Source: GCA-002697625 sp002697625 | GTDB taxonomy: Bacteria > Bacteroidota > Bacteroidia > Flavobacteriales > BACL11 | DNA: 50,709 bases | NCBI GenBank assembly: GCA_964004625.1 | Contig: CAXFOB010000028.1 | Location: 1 to 50,709 of the forward strand | Direction: 5' to 3' | In this document: positions 1 through 8,325 of the stretch, piece by piece | Layout of the letters: each line of letters opens with the position of its first letter | How positions within the stretch are numbered: position 1 is the first letter of the stretch | Program-made: the position numbers and the translations under genes | Notes under the pieces: generated by a model | Seen by the model: only the letters and a program-made list of their open reading frames with translations | The model's database searches: none | Told to the model about the DNA's origin: nothing

Positions 1-2120
1 AATGCTGTAGCATCCATACAACCGTAAACTGTTAAACATGAACCATCATCTACTACTGCAGATGAGTCATAGTTACATGCCAATGGATCTGTACAACCAT
101 ATATTGGAGTTATAATAACGGTACAAACTTCCTCAACTTCAATATTATAATAAAAATAATAAAACGCAGAAGGAGTTGCAGCACTTGATGATGTGATATT
201 AATAATTCCTCCTATATCATAAGGGTAACTAACACCTCCATTATTTCTATATAATCCAGGATTATTTCCTGCAATACCAAGTTGATAATTTGTGCCTGGT
301 GGAACAACAAAATCAAAATAAACTCTTTGCTGACCTGCATTCAAAGTTATAGTTGTATCATCTATTACATTAGAATTATTATCTCTTAATTCAAAGGTCA
401 CTGTATTAGAACCATAAGAAGAATAAATATCAGATGATATAATCTTAGATTGAACATAGGCGTCAAAAACTAAATGTCGATTTCCATTGTAATAACCTCC
501 TGATCCAACATTAGGATCTAATATACCTCCAAATGCAATACTTGTATTTGCATTAGGATCATAATTTGCAGCGTTAGGGTTCATACATCCGATGACTGGA
601 ACAATACAACTCCCAATTGAAGATGTTATTTCAGTAGATCCAAATGATCCTCCACTAGCTACAACAGTACCATTATAAGTCACACTATATGAACCATTTC
701 CCGATCCACAACAAATTCCATCTCCATAAGTGTCATAAATTATAAAATCATAACAATCTGTAGTTGATGGACAAATGTTCCAAGAATAAGTTGTTCCTGA
801 TTGTGTCAAATCACCCGGATTAATACTTTGTACCACTGATCCATTCTGATCAATTAATTGCCATGATATTTCTAGTGGATAATTATCTGAAGTTATTGTG
901 ATTACTAATTGATCACCATAACAACAAGAACCATCATCATTATTAGCTAGAGGATCATAATTAGTAGCGGTTGGGTCTGTACATCCGTACACTGGATATA
1001 AGCATGAACCATTATCGTAACATGCATTTGAATTATAATTATTTGCTGTAGGATCAGTACATCCTGCAACATAACAACAAGAACCATCATCTGTATTGGC
1101 ATTTGGATCATAATTATATGCAGATGAATTTGTACATCCATAAACATTTGATTGACAAGCATTACTAGTTAATAAACCTGAGCGATATGTATTAATTGCA
1201 GCTAGCATTCTAGTTTTCTGATCTTGTGTAAAAATATTCATACATGCATCATTTGTATAATCCATATAATTCATAAACATATCTCCATTTGATCCGTTAC
1301 CACTACAACTTGAAGCAGATGGAAAGCTTGGACATCCATAATTTGAGGATTGCTGAGTAGGAGTATCATTACATTGATCATTACCACAATTATTATCTCC
1401 CCATATATGTCTTAAATTTAGCCAATGACCAACTTCATGAGTTGCTGTTCTACCTAAATTAAAAGGATAAGTTGCAGTACCTGTATTCCCAAAATAAGCA
1501 TAGTCGCATACTACACCATCAGAGCTAGGGTTTCCTCCAGGGAATTGAGCATAACCTAAAATACCACCACTAATATCACAGACCCATATATTTAAGTATT
1601 GTGAGGTATTCCAAGCGTCAACACCTCCAGATGATGAATATTTAACTCCATCATTTGTGCTAAATGATGATTGGGAAGTAGATGTTCTAGTGATTCCAGT
1701 TGTACTATTACCATTTGGATCTATATTAGCAAGACAAAATTCAATCTCACAATCAGCAGCTACTGATTGAAATGCGGATGGAGTATTAGAAGCATCTGAA
1801 TTTAATCGTCTAAAATCTTCATTTAGTATATCAATCTGGGATTGAACTTGAGCAGTACTTATGTTTTCATTAGAATTATTATAAACCACATGCACTACAA
1901 CTGGTATTGTAATAATAGTTGAACTTGAACTCTCCGGTTGATTTTCTATCCACAATTGAAGATTATTTTCATTATTTTCCATTCTCTTTTCTAGAAGAGG
2001 GTCTTGAGATTTAAGATATTCAAGATGTTCCATCGTTCCACAGTTTCTTACTTGAGAAAAAGAAAAAAGAGAATTAAAAAATAAAAACGTTAATAAAAAT
2101 CCTTGGAGTTTATTTTCCAT
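1..2120 (-). CDS. Secreted M43-family (cytophagalysin-like) zinc metalloprotease with DDGSC repeats, partial
   Basis: The reading frame is open from ATG at 2120 to the window edge, so the C-terminus is missing (706 codons visible). A signal peptide occupies about residues 1-23 and ends in FSFSQ. The zinc site HEVGHWLNLRH (residues 228-238) has the HExxHxxxxxH metzincin form, and MNYMDY around residue 286 is the Met-turn. Both are typical of peptidase family M43. After the catalytic domain come repeats of the form GCxDxxAxNYDPxAxxDDGSC (about 325-400 and again near the cut end) and a module of about 130 residues (about 526-661) that also occurs twice in the upstream neighbour. The start lies 6 bases downstream of that gene's stop, so the two are probably co-transcribed. 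A T9SS sorting domain is expected beyond the edge but cannot be seen. The role is probably extracellular protein degradation; the substrate is unknown. Confidence 0.85.
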   Translation of the reverse strand, partial: MENKLQGFLLTFLFFNSLFSFSQVRNCGTMEHLEYLKSQDPLLEKRMENNENNLQLWIENQPESSSSTIITIPVVVHVVYNNSNENISTAQVQSQIDILNEDFRRLNSDASNTPSAFQSVAADCEIEFCLANIDPNGNSTTGITRTSTSQSSFSTNDGVKYSSSGGVDAWNTSQYLNIWVCDISGGILGYAQFPGGNPSSDGVVCDYAYFGNTGTATYPFNLGRTATHEVGHWLNLRHIWGDNNCGNDQCNDTPTQQSSNYGCPSFPSASSCSGNGSNGDMFMNYMDYTNDACMNIFTQDQKTRMLAAINTYRSGLLTSNACQSNVYGCTNSSAYNYDPNANTDDGSCCYVAGCTDPTANNYNSNACYDNGSCLYPVYGCTDPTATNYDPLANNDDGSCCYGDQLVITITSDNYPLEISWQLIDQNGSVVQSINPGDLTQSGTTYSWNICPSTTDCYDFIIYDTYGDGICCGSGNGSYSVTYNGTVVASGGSFGSTEITSSIGSCIVPVIGCMNPNAANYDPNANTSIAFGGILDPNVGSGGYYNGNRHLVFDAYVQSKIISSDIYSSYGSNTVTFELRDNNSNVIDDTTITLNAGQQRVYFDFVVPPGTNYQLGIAGNNPGLYRNNGGVSYPYDIGGIINITSSSAATPSAFYYFYYNIEVEEVCTVIITPIYGCTDPLACNYDSSAVVDDGSCLTVYGCMDATA
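138..546 (-). repeat. About 130-residue shared module, copy A
   Basis: This part of the metalloprotease gene encodes a module running from FGGILDPNVGSGGYYNG to FYYFYYNIEV. It matches the two modules at 2802-3191 and 3678-4073 in order and spacing: FGGI.D..VG.GG, then FE.RD..GN/SNV, then YQLG..GN, then YRNN.GV.YPY, then TSSSA, then YYFFYDIEV. It begins directly after an incomplete DDGSC repeat. Confidence 0.75.
925..1146 (-). repeat. Three tandem DDGSC-type cysteine repeats
   Basis: Three consecutive copies of about 25 residues follow the pattern GC(T)(D/N)xxAxNYxxNAxxDxGSC. Further copies lie near 545-600 (lacking the DDGSC end), 35-115 and 1-25 (cut by the edge), and one is in the next gene at about 5159-5228. 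The Asp/Asn-rich spacing resembles calcium-binding extracellular repeats; calcium binding is inferred, not shown. Confidence 0.7.
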
Positions 2121-2126
2121 ATTCAA

Positions 2127-5100
2127 TTATTTCAAAATAATTTTCTTTTTATATACTCCAATTTCAGTTTGCAACTCTATAAAATAAATTCCTTTAGAAA
2201 ATTCCGAAAGATTAAATTCTTTTATTCTTTGTCCTGCTTTCAGATTTTCTAAAACAACTACATTACCTAAAGAGTTAACGATCTTAATATTTAAATTGTT
2301 GTCAAAAACGTTATTAAAATCTATCTTAAATATTCCAAATGAAGGATTTGGATATATATTAATATTATAGATTATAGGATCATCTAATCCTACAAAACAG
2401 GTGTCAACATAAACCCAAATATCTTCCTGAACTAAACAACCATACTGATCGATTGCTTTTAGCAAATACCAAGTATCTTCGGATGGAGAAAGTAAAATAT
2501 TTTGATTCTGACCTATAATTGCATTGCTATAAATCCAATAATATTCCGAGAAACCTGTTGATGCTTCTAATAAAATAGTATCTCCTAAACAAATTTCAGC
2601 AGGATCTGGGAGAGAAGCAATTGATAGAGATGAAGTTTGATATAATTCTAATTCTGTATATACTACACTATCACAACCCCATATATTAGTGCTAGTAAAA
2701 GTATCTATATAAGTACCAGGAATAGTATATATATTAGACCCTACCTGTAAACTATCACCATTACAAATATATAAATGGTTATATTCAGATAAATAAGGTG
2801 AAATTTCTATATCATAAAAGAAATAATAATAATTACCCCCTGCTGAAGAAGATGTTATATCAGCAGCTGTCCCAAAACTATATGGATAATTAACGCCTGA
2901 ATTATTTCTAAATAAATTATCACTATTCCCGCTAACACCAAGCTGATAATCTGATCCTGCTGTCATCTCATAATCAAAGTATATTCTATTCGAACCTGGG
3001 AAAAGCTGATAAGATGTGTCTGTAAGTACATTTCCATTATCATCACTTATCTCAAAAACAGTTAAGGTAGAATCTTGCGCATATACAACAGCTGACACTA
3101 ACTTAGAAGATTCATAACAACTTAACTCTAAATATTGGCTTCCAGAAAAGAACCCACCTCCCCCTACTGTAGTATCGTATATTCCTCCAAATATAGGGGT
3201 GTAATTAGTAGAGTTCACTGTTAGATGTGTAGTTAAAATACTATCGCAGCCATTCACCGCAATTAAAGTGTCAATATATATCCCTGTATTTGTATAAATA
3301 CTATTACCTACAACATAATTATCTCCAACACAAATATTTGCATAAACTATACTATCTCTAACCGTCAATGTATCTACTAATAAATCTGTTATTATAATAC
3401 TGTCACATCCAAATTCTGTTTGTAAAGAATCAATATAAACCCCTGAAGAGTCATAAATATTTCCTCCTACACTATAAACCTCTCCTACACAAATTGTTTG
3501 CTGATTAGTATCTATAATATTCGGATATACAACTAAATTAGTTCGCACTAAACTATCACAACCTATTGAGGAGATTAAACTATCAGTATATAAACCTGTT
3601 GTAGTATATACACTGCCCCCCACTACAACACTATCTCCATCACAAATAGAATAATTTACTGGTTGAGAAGATTGTCTTACTTCAATATCATAAAAGAAAT
3701 AATAATAATTCCCTCCAGCACTAGAAGAAGTAAGAGAAGCAAGTGATCCGAAATTATATGGATAACTAACTCCTGAATTATTTCTATATAAATCATTACT
3801 ATTTCCATTAACACCAAGCTGATAATCTGACCCTGCTGTCATATGATAATTAAAATATATTCTATGTCCACCTGGAAACACAGTAACAAAAGTATCAGAT
3901 AACACGTTACCATTCATATCTCTAATCTCAAATGTTTCTGAAACTGTATCCTCTGCATACACTACTGCAGAAATTAACTCAGTAGATATATAACAACTCA
4001 TCTCTAAATATTGAGACCCCGAATAAAATCCTCCCCCTCCAACACTACTATCCTGTATACCTCCATAAATTGAGTTAAATTGAGAATATATAGTTAAATT
4101 CGTATTAACAATACTATCACACCCTATAGAACTAGTTATAGTATCAGTATAGTTTCCTGAAGTATAATAAACAGAATTTCCAACAACAATTGAATCTCCA
4201 TCACAAATTGTAACATTCCAACTAATAGGAGTTTGTACTATTAAATTAAGTGTTACTGTACTATCACAACCCGCAGAATTAGTCAGAACTTGAGTATAAA
4301 TCCCAGAACTATGATAATACGTAGCTCCTACCATCACTGAATCACCATCACAAATACTAAGACTAATATTTGTAGAAGAAGCTGAAGTGTTTAAAACAGT
4401 AAGGTTAGTAGAAATAATACTATCACATCCATTAAAAGCTAATAAAGTATCTGAATATGTGCCTGTAGAATCATATGTGCTAGATCCCACAATAATCGAC
4501 TGTCCACTACATATTGTATCTATAATTGCAGTATATGAATTTGTTGTACTATCACATGGACATGAGTTATGAAAACCTAAATTTGACCAATCATTTTGAG
4601 AAAGTACAATCCACTGAGAATTTATAGGGTCTGTTCCCGCAGAATTAGCCCAAGAAGTATCTCCTTTAAAAACTGAACATTTACGAACAAGAGTATGATT
4701 TTGTGTGGCATTAGAAACACCTGCCACATCCCAACCTATACCTGGATCTCCATTCCAATCTCCAATCCAATCTAGCAAATAATATCCTCCATTATTAGGA
4801 TTCATTGGAGTTGCAGGTTCTATACCGTATACTAAAGCAAACCCATCATCACCATTACTCATTGATCCATAATTCATGTCTGCTTCTGCTAATATAATAG
4901 AGTCTACCGGACTCCAACCACTACCTGTATGACAGACAACATATACATCATTAGGGGCTATAAATGCCGCGCTATCAAAATCTACCCATGCTTCATAAAC
5001 ACCTACTCCATTTCCAGGGGCATTGGTAACTCGAGCAAAAGCATAATAAGTTAAATCAATCGTATCCCCTGTCGGATTATATACTTCAAAATATTTATTA

Positions 5101-5576
5101 TTACCAGAACCTTCTGCAGCTTCTGAGAAGAAAAGATTCTCAACTGGAGGTAATGGATAAATACAACTACCATCATCTACATTAGCATTAGGATCATAAT
5201 TTGTAGCAGTGGAATCCATACATCCATATATAGGAGCGGAATTAACAATAATTAATCCCTTCATTGCAATAGAAGCATGAGGCTGACATATATAATAATA
5301 AGTTTTCGCAGAATCTGCAATAAAATAACCTCCTGGACTTCCAAAGGAGAAATAGAATCCTCCATTATGTGTCGTATCATTTGCAATCCAAGTAGATTCA
5401 TCTATCTCAACAGCATTATGATAACCAAGAGGTCCAAATTCAATTGTGTCTCCTAGATTTATAATTACAGTATCTGGAGTAAATGTCATTCCAGCAGTAT
5501 TAATTGTTTGTACTTGAGAAAATGAAGTGAAAAAAGCACATAATAAAACGGATAAAAATTGTAGTCGCAATTTCAT
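2127..5576 (-). CDS. T9SS-secreted multidomain protein with cupredoxin and lamin-tail-like domains
   Basis: This is a 1149-residue secreted protein. After the signal peptide (1-20) comes a plastocyanin-like cupredoxin domain (about 22-111) with plausible type-1 copper ligands His53, Cys97, His100 and Met105. A DDGSC repeat follows (117-140), then a lamin-tail-like domain (about 146-250). Seven copies of a roughly 40-residue unit of the form ICxGDSxxVG...GxYxDTL...GCDSxxxTxLxV lie at about 354, 408, 457, 644, 695, 748 and 937. Two copies of a 130-residue module (502-633 and 796-925) interrupt them. An Ig/PKD-like stretch (about 993-1058) precedes a clear T9SS type A sorting domain (1073-1149) with NIYPNPSFG and a basic end KKKIILK. 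The protein is expected at the cell surface or released; ligand and function are unknown. Copper binding is inferred from the ligand set only. Confidence 0.88.
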   Translation of the reverse strand: MKLRLQFLSVLLCAFFTSFSQVQTINTAGMTFTPDTVIINLGDTIEFGPLGYHNAVEIDESTWIANDTTHNGGFYFSFGSPGGYFIADSAKTYYYICQPHASIAMKGLIIVNSAPIYGCMDSTATNYDPNANVDDGSCIYPLPPVENLFFSEAAEGSGNNKYFEVYNPTGDTIDLTYYAFARVTNAPGNGVGVYEAWVDFDSAAFIAPNDVYVVCHTGSGWSPVDSIILAEADMNYGSMSNGDDGFALVYGIEPATPMNPNNGGYYLLDWIGDWNGDPGIGWDVAGVSNATQNHTLVRKCSVFKGDTSWANSAGTDPINSQWIVLSQNDWSNLGFHNSCPCDSTTNSYTAIIDTICSGQSIIVGSSTYDSTGTYSDTLLAFNGCDSIISTNLTVLNTSASSTNISLSICDGDSVMVGATYYHSSGIYTQVLTNSAGCDSTVTLNLIVQTPISWNVTICDGDSIVVGNSVYYTSGNYTDTITSSIGCDSIVNTNLTIYSQFNSIYGGIQDSSVGGGGFYSGSQYLEMSCYISTELISAVVYAEDTVSETFEIRDMNGNVLSDTFVTVFPGGHRIYFNYHMTAGSDYQLGVNGNSNDLYRNNSGVSYPYNFGSLASLTSSSAGGNYYYFFYDIEVRQSSQPVNYSICDGDSVVVGGSVYTTTGLYTDSLISSIGCDSLVRTNLVVYPNIIDTNQQTICVGEVYSVGGNIYDSSGVYIDSLQTEFGCDSIIITDLLVDTLTVRDSIVYANICVGDNYVVGNSIYTNTGIYIDTLIAVNGCDSILTTHLTVNSTNYTPIFGGIYDTTVGGGGFFSGSQYLELSCYESSKLVSAVVYAQDSTLTVFEISDDNGNVLTDTSYQLFPGSNRIYFDYEMTAGSDYQLGVSGNSDNLFRNNSGVNYPYSFGTAADITSSSAGGNYYYFFYDIEISPYLSEYNHLYICNGDSLQVGSNIYTIPGTYIDTFTSTNIWGCDSVVYTELELYQTSSLSIASLPDPAEICLGDTILLEASTGFSEYYWIYSNAIIGQNQNILLSPSEDTWYLLKAIDQYGCLVQEDIWVYVDTCFVGLDDPIIYNINIYPNPSFGIFKIDFNNVFDNNLNIKIVNSLGNVVVLENLKAGQRIKEFNLSEFSKGIYFIELQTEIGVYKKKIILK
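2802..3191 (-). repeat. About 130-residue shared module, copy C
   Basis: The module runs from FGGIYDTTVGGGGFFSG to YYYFFYDIEI. It is closely similar to the copy at 3678-4073 in the same gene (shared SGSQYLE, MTAGSDYQLGV, RNNSGV and TSSSAGGNYYYFFYDIE), and more distantly to the copy at 138-546 in the neighbouring gene. Confidence 0.85.
3678..4073 (-). repeat. About 130-residue shared module, copy B
   Basis: The module runs from IYGGIQDSSVGGGGFYSG to YYYFFYDIEV. The near identity of long stretches with copy C suggests a fairly recent internal duplication. The fold is not recognised; the alternating hydrophobic pattern and many Ser/Gly/Tyr residues fit a secreted beta-sandwich. Confidence 0.85.
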
Positions 5577-5891
5577 AAATTTAAATTTTGTTTTGGTTTG
5601 TAAATATACAAAAAAATACCAATGTATTATTACACTAAGGATTACTAAGAATGTCTTTAATTATCTCTAACGATGGCATTAAAAGTATTATTTCTATCTT
5701 TTAAAATTTGACTTATTAAAATAATCAATTCCGAACTAAATATTAAGAATATAAACATAATTTTATAGCTTTTTATTGACAAATATATTATGTTACAGAC
5801 GATTTATATATTATGTAATTATTATCAAAAAGTTATTAAATATTACATTAGGTAATTAACTTTAAATTTTATTATACTTCCTTGTATAAAT
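5577..5891. other. Gene-free AT-rich spacer of 315 bases
   Basis: This spacer lies between the stop of rny and the start of the T9SS protein. No open frame or RNA-like structure is evident. One TAnnTTTG-type box on the minus strand (5780-5787 read in reverse) could promote the secreted-protein pair with a leader of about 200 bases, but in DNA this AT-rich it may be chance. Confidence 0.5.
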
Positions 5892-7430
5892 CTATTTAGC
5901 GAAAGAGATAGCCCTAGTTTCTCGTATAACCGTAACTTTAACTTGACCAGGATAGGTCATGTCATTTTGTATTTTTTCAGATATTTGAAACGACATTTTA
6001 TTTGCTTCCGAATCTGAAACTTTCTCACTCTCCACAACAACTCTAAGCTCCCTTCCCGCTTGTATAGCATAAGATTTTATCACACCAGGAAATGACAACG
6101 CAGTTTCCTCTAGTTCTTTAATTCTACTAATGTAAGAGTCTAATATTTGTCTTCTTGCTCCTGGCCTTGCACCAGAAACAGCATCACACACTTGTATAAG
6201 TGGAGAAATTAAAGAAGTCATCTCAATTTCATCATGGTGAGCTCCAATAGCGTTACATACTTCAGGTTTCTCTCCATATTTCTCCGCAAGTTGCATGCCT
6301 AATATAGCATGTGGAGTTTCTGCATTATCTTCAGGAACTTTACCAATATCGTGTAATAAACCTGCTCTTTTAGATGCCTTACTATCTAATCCTAACTCTG
6401 CAGCCATTGTAGCGCATAAATTTGCAGTCTCTCTAGAATGTTGTAATAAGTTCTGGCCGTAAGAAGATCTATATCTCATCCTACCAACCATTCTAATTAA
6501 TTCAGGGTGTAATCCATGAATTCCTAAATCAATAGTGGTCTTCTTACCAATTTCAATAATTTCATCCTTTATTTCTTTTGTAGTTTTTCTAACAACCTCT
6601 TCAATTCTAGCAGGATGAATTCTACCATCCGTAACTAATTTATGTAATGATAGCCTAGCAATTTCTCTTCTTACAGAGTCAAAACTAGAAAGGATTATGG
6701 CTTCTGGAGTATCATCTACTATAACATCTACACCAGTAGACTCCTCAAAAGCACGAATATTTCTCCCTTCTCTTCCAATAATCCTCCCTTTTATATCATC
6801 CGATTCAATATTAAAAACGGATACAGCATTTTCAATTGCTTGTTCGGTTGCAGTTCTTTGAATAGTTTGAATAACAATCTTTTTTGCTTCCTGACTTGCT
6901 GTTAGTTTTGCTTCCTCAATCGTATCCTGAATTATAGATAAAGCCTCTGTTTTAGCTTCATCCTTCAATGTTTCTATAAGTTCCTGTTTAGCTTGTTCTG
7001 CACTGAGGTTAGAGATTTCCTCTAATTGCTGAATTTGTTTCTTTTTATTTTCATCTAATTCCGTCTGTTTTTTTGATAGAACTGTCTTTTGTTTTTTTAG
7101 AGTATTGTGTTCTTCTGTAAGTTCTTTCTCCTTACGATTCATCTCACCTAACCTCTGGTTAAGTTTGGTTTCCTTGTCCTTAACTCTTGATTGAGATTTG
7201 TTAAATTCTCTATTCTTTTCATTTATCGATTTCTCGTGTTGAGATTTTAATTCGATAAACTTTTCTTTAGCTTGTAATATCTTTTCTTTCTTTATTCTTT
7301 CCGCCTCTTTTTTAGCGTCTTCTATAATACTATTACTTTTAACAATATTAGCATTTTTAACAATAAAGAACGAAACTACAGCACCTAATAAAAGTGCAAC
7401 TACTCCTATAATAATTGTAATCGGATCCAT
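5892..7430 (-). CDS. rny: Ribonuclease Y
   Basis: RNase Y is a membrane-anchored endoribonuclease that starts mRNA decay. The 512 residues match the family's usual length and domain order. One N-terminal membrane helix (about 4-24) is followed by a long charged coiled coil (about 30-190), a KH RNA-binding domain with GRIIGREGRNIR (215-226), and an HD catalytic domain with His331 and the HD pair in LLHDIGK (360-361). The C-terminus includes the conserved region ending in VIRETRA. It lies downstream of zapA and the 6S-like RNA on the same strand, an order I recall as common in Bacteroidota. No intact motif is missing. Confidence 0.97.
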   Translation of the reverse strand: MDPITIIIGVVALLLGAVVSFFIVKNANIVKSNSIIEDAKKEAERIKKEKILQAKEKFIELKSQHEKSINEKNREFNKSQSRVKDKETKLNQRLGEMNRKEKELTEEHNTLKKQKTVLSKKQTELDENKKKQIQQLEEISNLSAEQAKQELIETLKDEAKTEALSIIQDTIEEAKLTASQEAKKIVIQTIQRTATEQAIENAVSVFNIESDDIKGRIIGREGRNIRAFEESTGVDVIVDDTPEAIILSSFDSVRREIARLSLHKLVTDGRIHPARIEEVVRKTTKEIKDEIIEIGKKTTIDLGIHGLHPELIRMVGRMRYRSSYGQNLLQHSRETANLCATMAAELGLDSKASKRAGLLHDIGKVPEDNAETPHAILGMQLAEKYGEKPEVCNAIGAHHDEIEMTSLISPLIQVCDAVSGARPGARRQILDSYISRIKELEETALSFPGVIKSYAIQAGRELRVVVESEKVSDSEANKMSFQISEKIQNDMTYPGQVKVTVIRETRAISFAK

Positions 7431-7456
7431 TTATTTAATTTTAAAATTTGGTTAAT

Positions 7457-7485
7457 AAAAAACCCACATTAATTTTGTTAAACTC
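7457..7485 (-). terminator. Probable intrinsic terminator at the 3' end of the 6S-like RNA
   Basis: On the minus strand the closing helix of the 6S-like RNA ends in GTGGG and runs directly into a T tract (TTTTTTATT). A stem followed by U's is the form of a factor-independent terminator. The opposite strand has no T tract after its stem, which helps set the strand of the RNA. Confidence 0.45.
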
Positions 7486-7636
7486 CTAATACTATATGAA
7501 TAAAGCTGCCAGCCAATTTCAAACGTCCACTGTCCTTCTAAACGAGAAACCCAAAGGGTTGAGGCCTGTTTTTAAAAAGCTGAGTCATACTCTAATTTCT
7601 TAACTGTTGAGTTTAACAATTCTAATTAATGCGGGT
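7462..7636 (-). ncRNA. ssrS: 6S RNA (6S-Flavo type) candidate
   Basis: This non-coding stretch of about 175 bases between zapA and rny has perfectly placed end-to-end complementarity. The 5' arm (7636 to 7609) pairs with the 3' arm (7485 to 7462) as 13 base pairs, a 6/2 internal loop and 9 more base pairs. The interior has a short apical hairpin (AACCC-TTT-GGGTT) and otherwise weakly paired sequence, as expected for the open-promoter mimic of 6S RNA, which binds RNA polymerase holoenzyme in stationary phase. Length, rod shape and linkage to zapA (zapA-ssrS is also the order in enterobacteria) support the call. The strand is chosen from the T tract after the 3' arm. A covariance-model search was not possible. 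Confidence 0.72.
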
Positions 7637-7660
7637 AATTAATATTTTTATGTAAAAGAA

Positions 7661-7942
7661 CTATATAACCTTTGACAAATCAGATTCAATATTCGCCAAT
7701 GTTAATTCAACATCTTTGTTGTCCTTATCAGCAGAGTTATTTAAAGACTCTAACTTTGCCGCTACCTCAATTAAGCACATTGCTAATAAATCTTGCCTAT
7801 CTTTAATAGCGTAATTTTTTTCGTAAAACTTCAGTCTTTCCTCTATTTTCTTTACCGATTTACGAATATTCTCTTCAGCATTTCGGTTTATAGTCATTGG
7901 ATAAGTCCTATTTGCTATATTTATTTTTATTGATAAAGACAT
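7661..7942 (-). CDS. zapA: Cell division protein ZapA
   Basis: ZapA is a small cytoplasmic protein that binds and bundles FtsZ at the division ring. The 93 residues have the ZapA layout: an N-terminal beta strand region (SIKINIANRTYPMTINRNAEE), then a long helix from about residue 25 with the DRQDLLAMCLIEVAAKLE region. It sits 11 bases downstream of a coiled-coil gene and just before the 6S-like RNA. The family call rests on the N-terminal pattern, length and neighbourhood. Confidence 0.88.
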   Translation of the reverse strand: MSLSIKINIANRTYPMTINRNAEENIRKSVKKIEERLKFYEKNYAIKDRQDLLAMCLIEVAAKLESLNNSADKDNKDVELTLANIESDLSKVI

Positions 7943-7953
7943 TTATTCTAAAT

Positions 7954-8238
7954 CTACTTGTTTAAAAGTGCAATGCACTTGTCTATCTCCCGCACGTACT
8001 CATTTATTTTCTGTCGACTTTCTTTATTTTTTTCTACATCCTGAGCACTTACCGACTTTGTTATTCTTAGTAACTTTATTTTTTCCTCTAACCTCTTTAT
8101 ATCTGTTTTTCTGTCTTCAACTTCCGACTTCAACGTGTTATTCTCCTCTAGAATTTCCTCTTTTTCTTTCTTTAAGGAGTTGTATAAAGATATGATTTTT
8201 TTTACTTTACTTTCAATATTTACAACTAAATCTTTCAT
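7954..8238 (-). CDS. ZapB-like coiled-coil protein, hypothetical
   Basis: A 94-residue, highly charged protein is predicted as almost continuous coiled coil (residues about 5-65, KKEKEEILEENNTLKSEVEDR and following), with a short helical tail. There is no signal peptide. Directly upstream of zapA (11-base gap), such proteins in Bacteroidota probably serve a ZapB-like role in division-ring assembly; that role is inferred from position and composition only. A TAAGTTTG box at 8261-8254, about 16 bases before the ATG, is a good promoter candidate for this gene, zapA and the RNA downstream. Confidence 0.75.
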   Translation of the reverse strand: MKDLVVNIESKVKKIISLYNSLKKEKEEILEENNTLKSEVEDRKTDIKRLEEKIKLLRITKSVSAQDVEKNKESRQKINEYVREIDKCIALLNK

Positions 8239-8253
8239 ATCTTTTTATTGTTA

Positions 8254-8261
8254 CAAACTTA
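8254..8261 (-). promoter_or_regulatory. TAnnTTTG -7 box for the zapB-like/zapA genes
   Basis: Reads TAAGTTTG on the minus strand, a full match to the Bacteroidota -7 consensus, 15 bases upstream of the ATG at 8238. It implies a very short leader. No convincing -33 TTG partner was seen. Confidence 0.55.
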
Positions 8262-8296
8262 GAGATTTATTGTTAAATTTTTATACTTTTTGATGT

Positions 8297-8304
8297 TATA
8301 TTTG
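8297..8304 (+). promoter_or_regulatory. TAnnTTTG -7 box for the M23 peptidase gene
   Basis: Reads TATATTTG on the plus strand, a full consensus match 21 bases upstream of the ATG at 8326, giving a leader of about 15 bases. A TTG at 8270-8272 is slightly far for the -33 element. Confidence 0.55.
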
Positions 8305-8325
8305 TAAATATTTTAAAATACATAA

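Larger units (their letters stand above)
2643..4517 (-). repeat. Seven IC-GDS repeats, interspersed
   Basis: Seven degenerate units of about 40 residues each begin with ICxGxS or ICxGD and end in GCDSxxxTxLxV. Two conserved cysteines per unit suggest one disulfide each. They occur as groups of three, three and one, separated by the two 130-residue modules. This is a common surface-adhesin-like repeat in Bacteroidota secreted proteins. Confidence 0.75.

Noticed and set aside
947..1162. Small minus-strand open frame rich in Met and Ile
   Set aside because: It is an out-of-frame reading of the DDGSC repeats in the metalloprotease gene, and its low-complexity product is an artefact of that repeat.
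2643..4517. Repeated units considered as a CRISPR array or DNA-level repeat
   Set aside because: Units are degenerate at DNA level, about 120 bases long, in frame, and conserved as protein; there are no unique spacers of even length.
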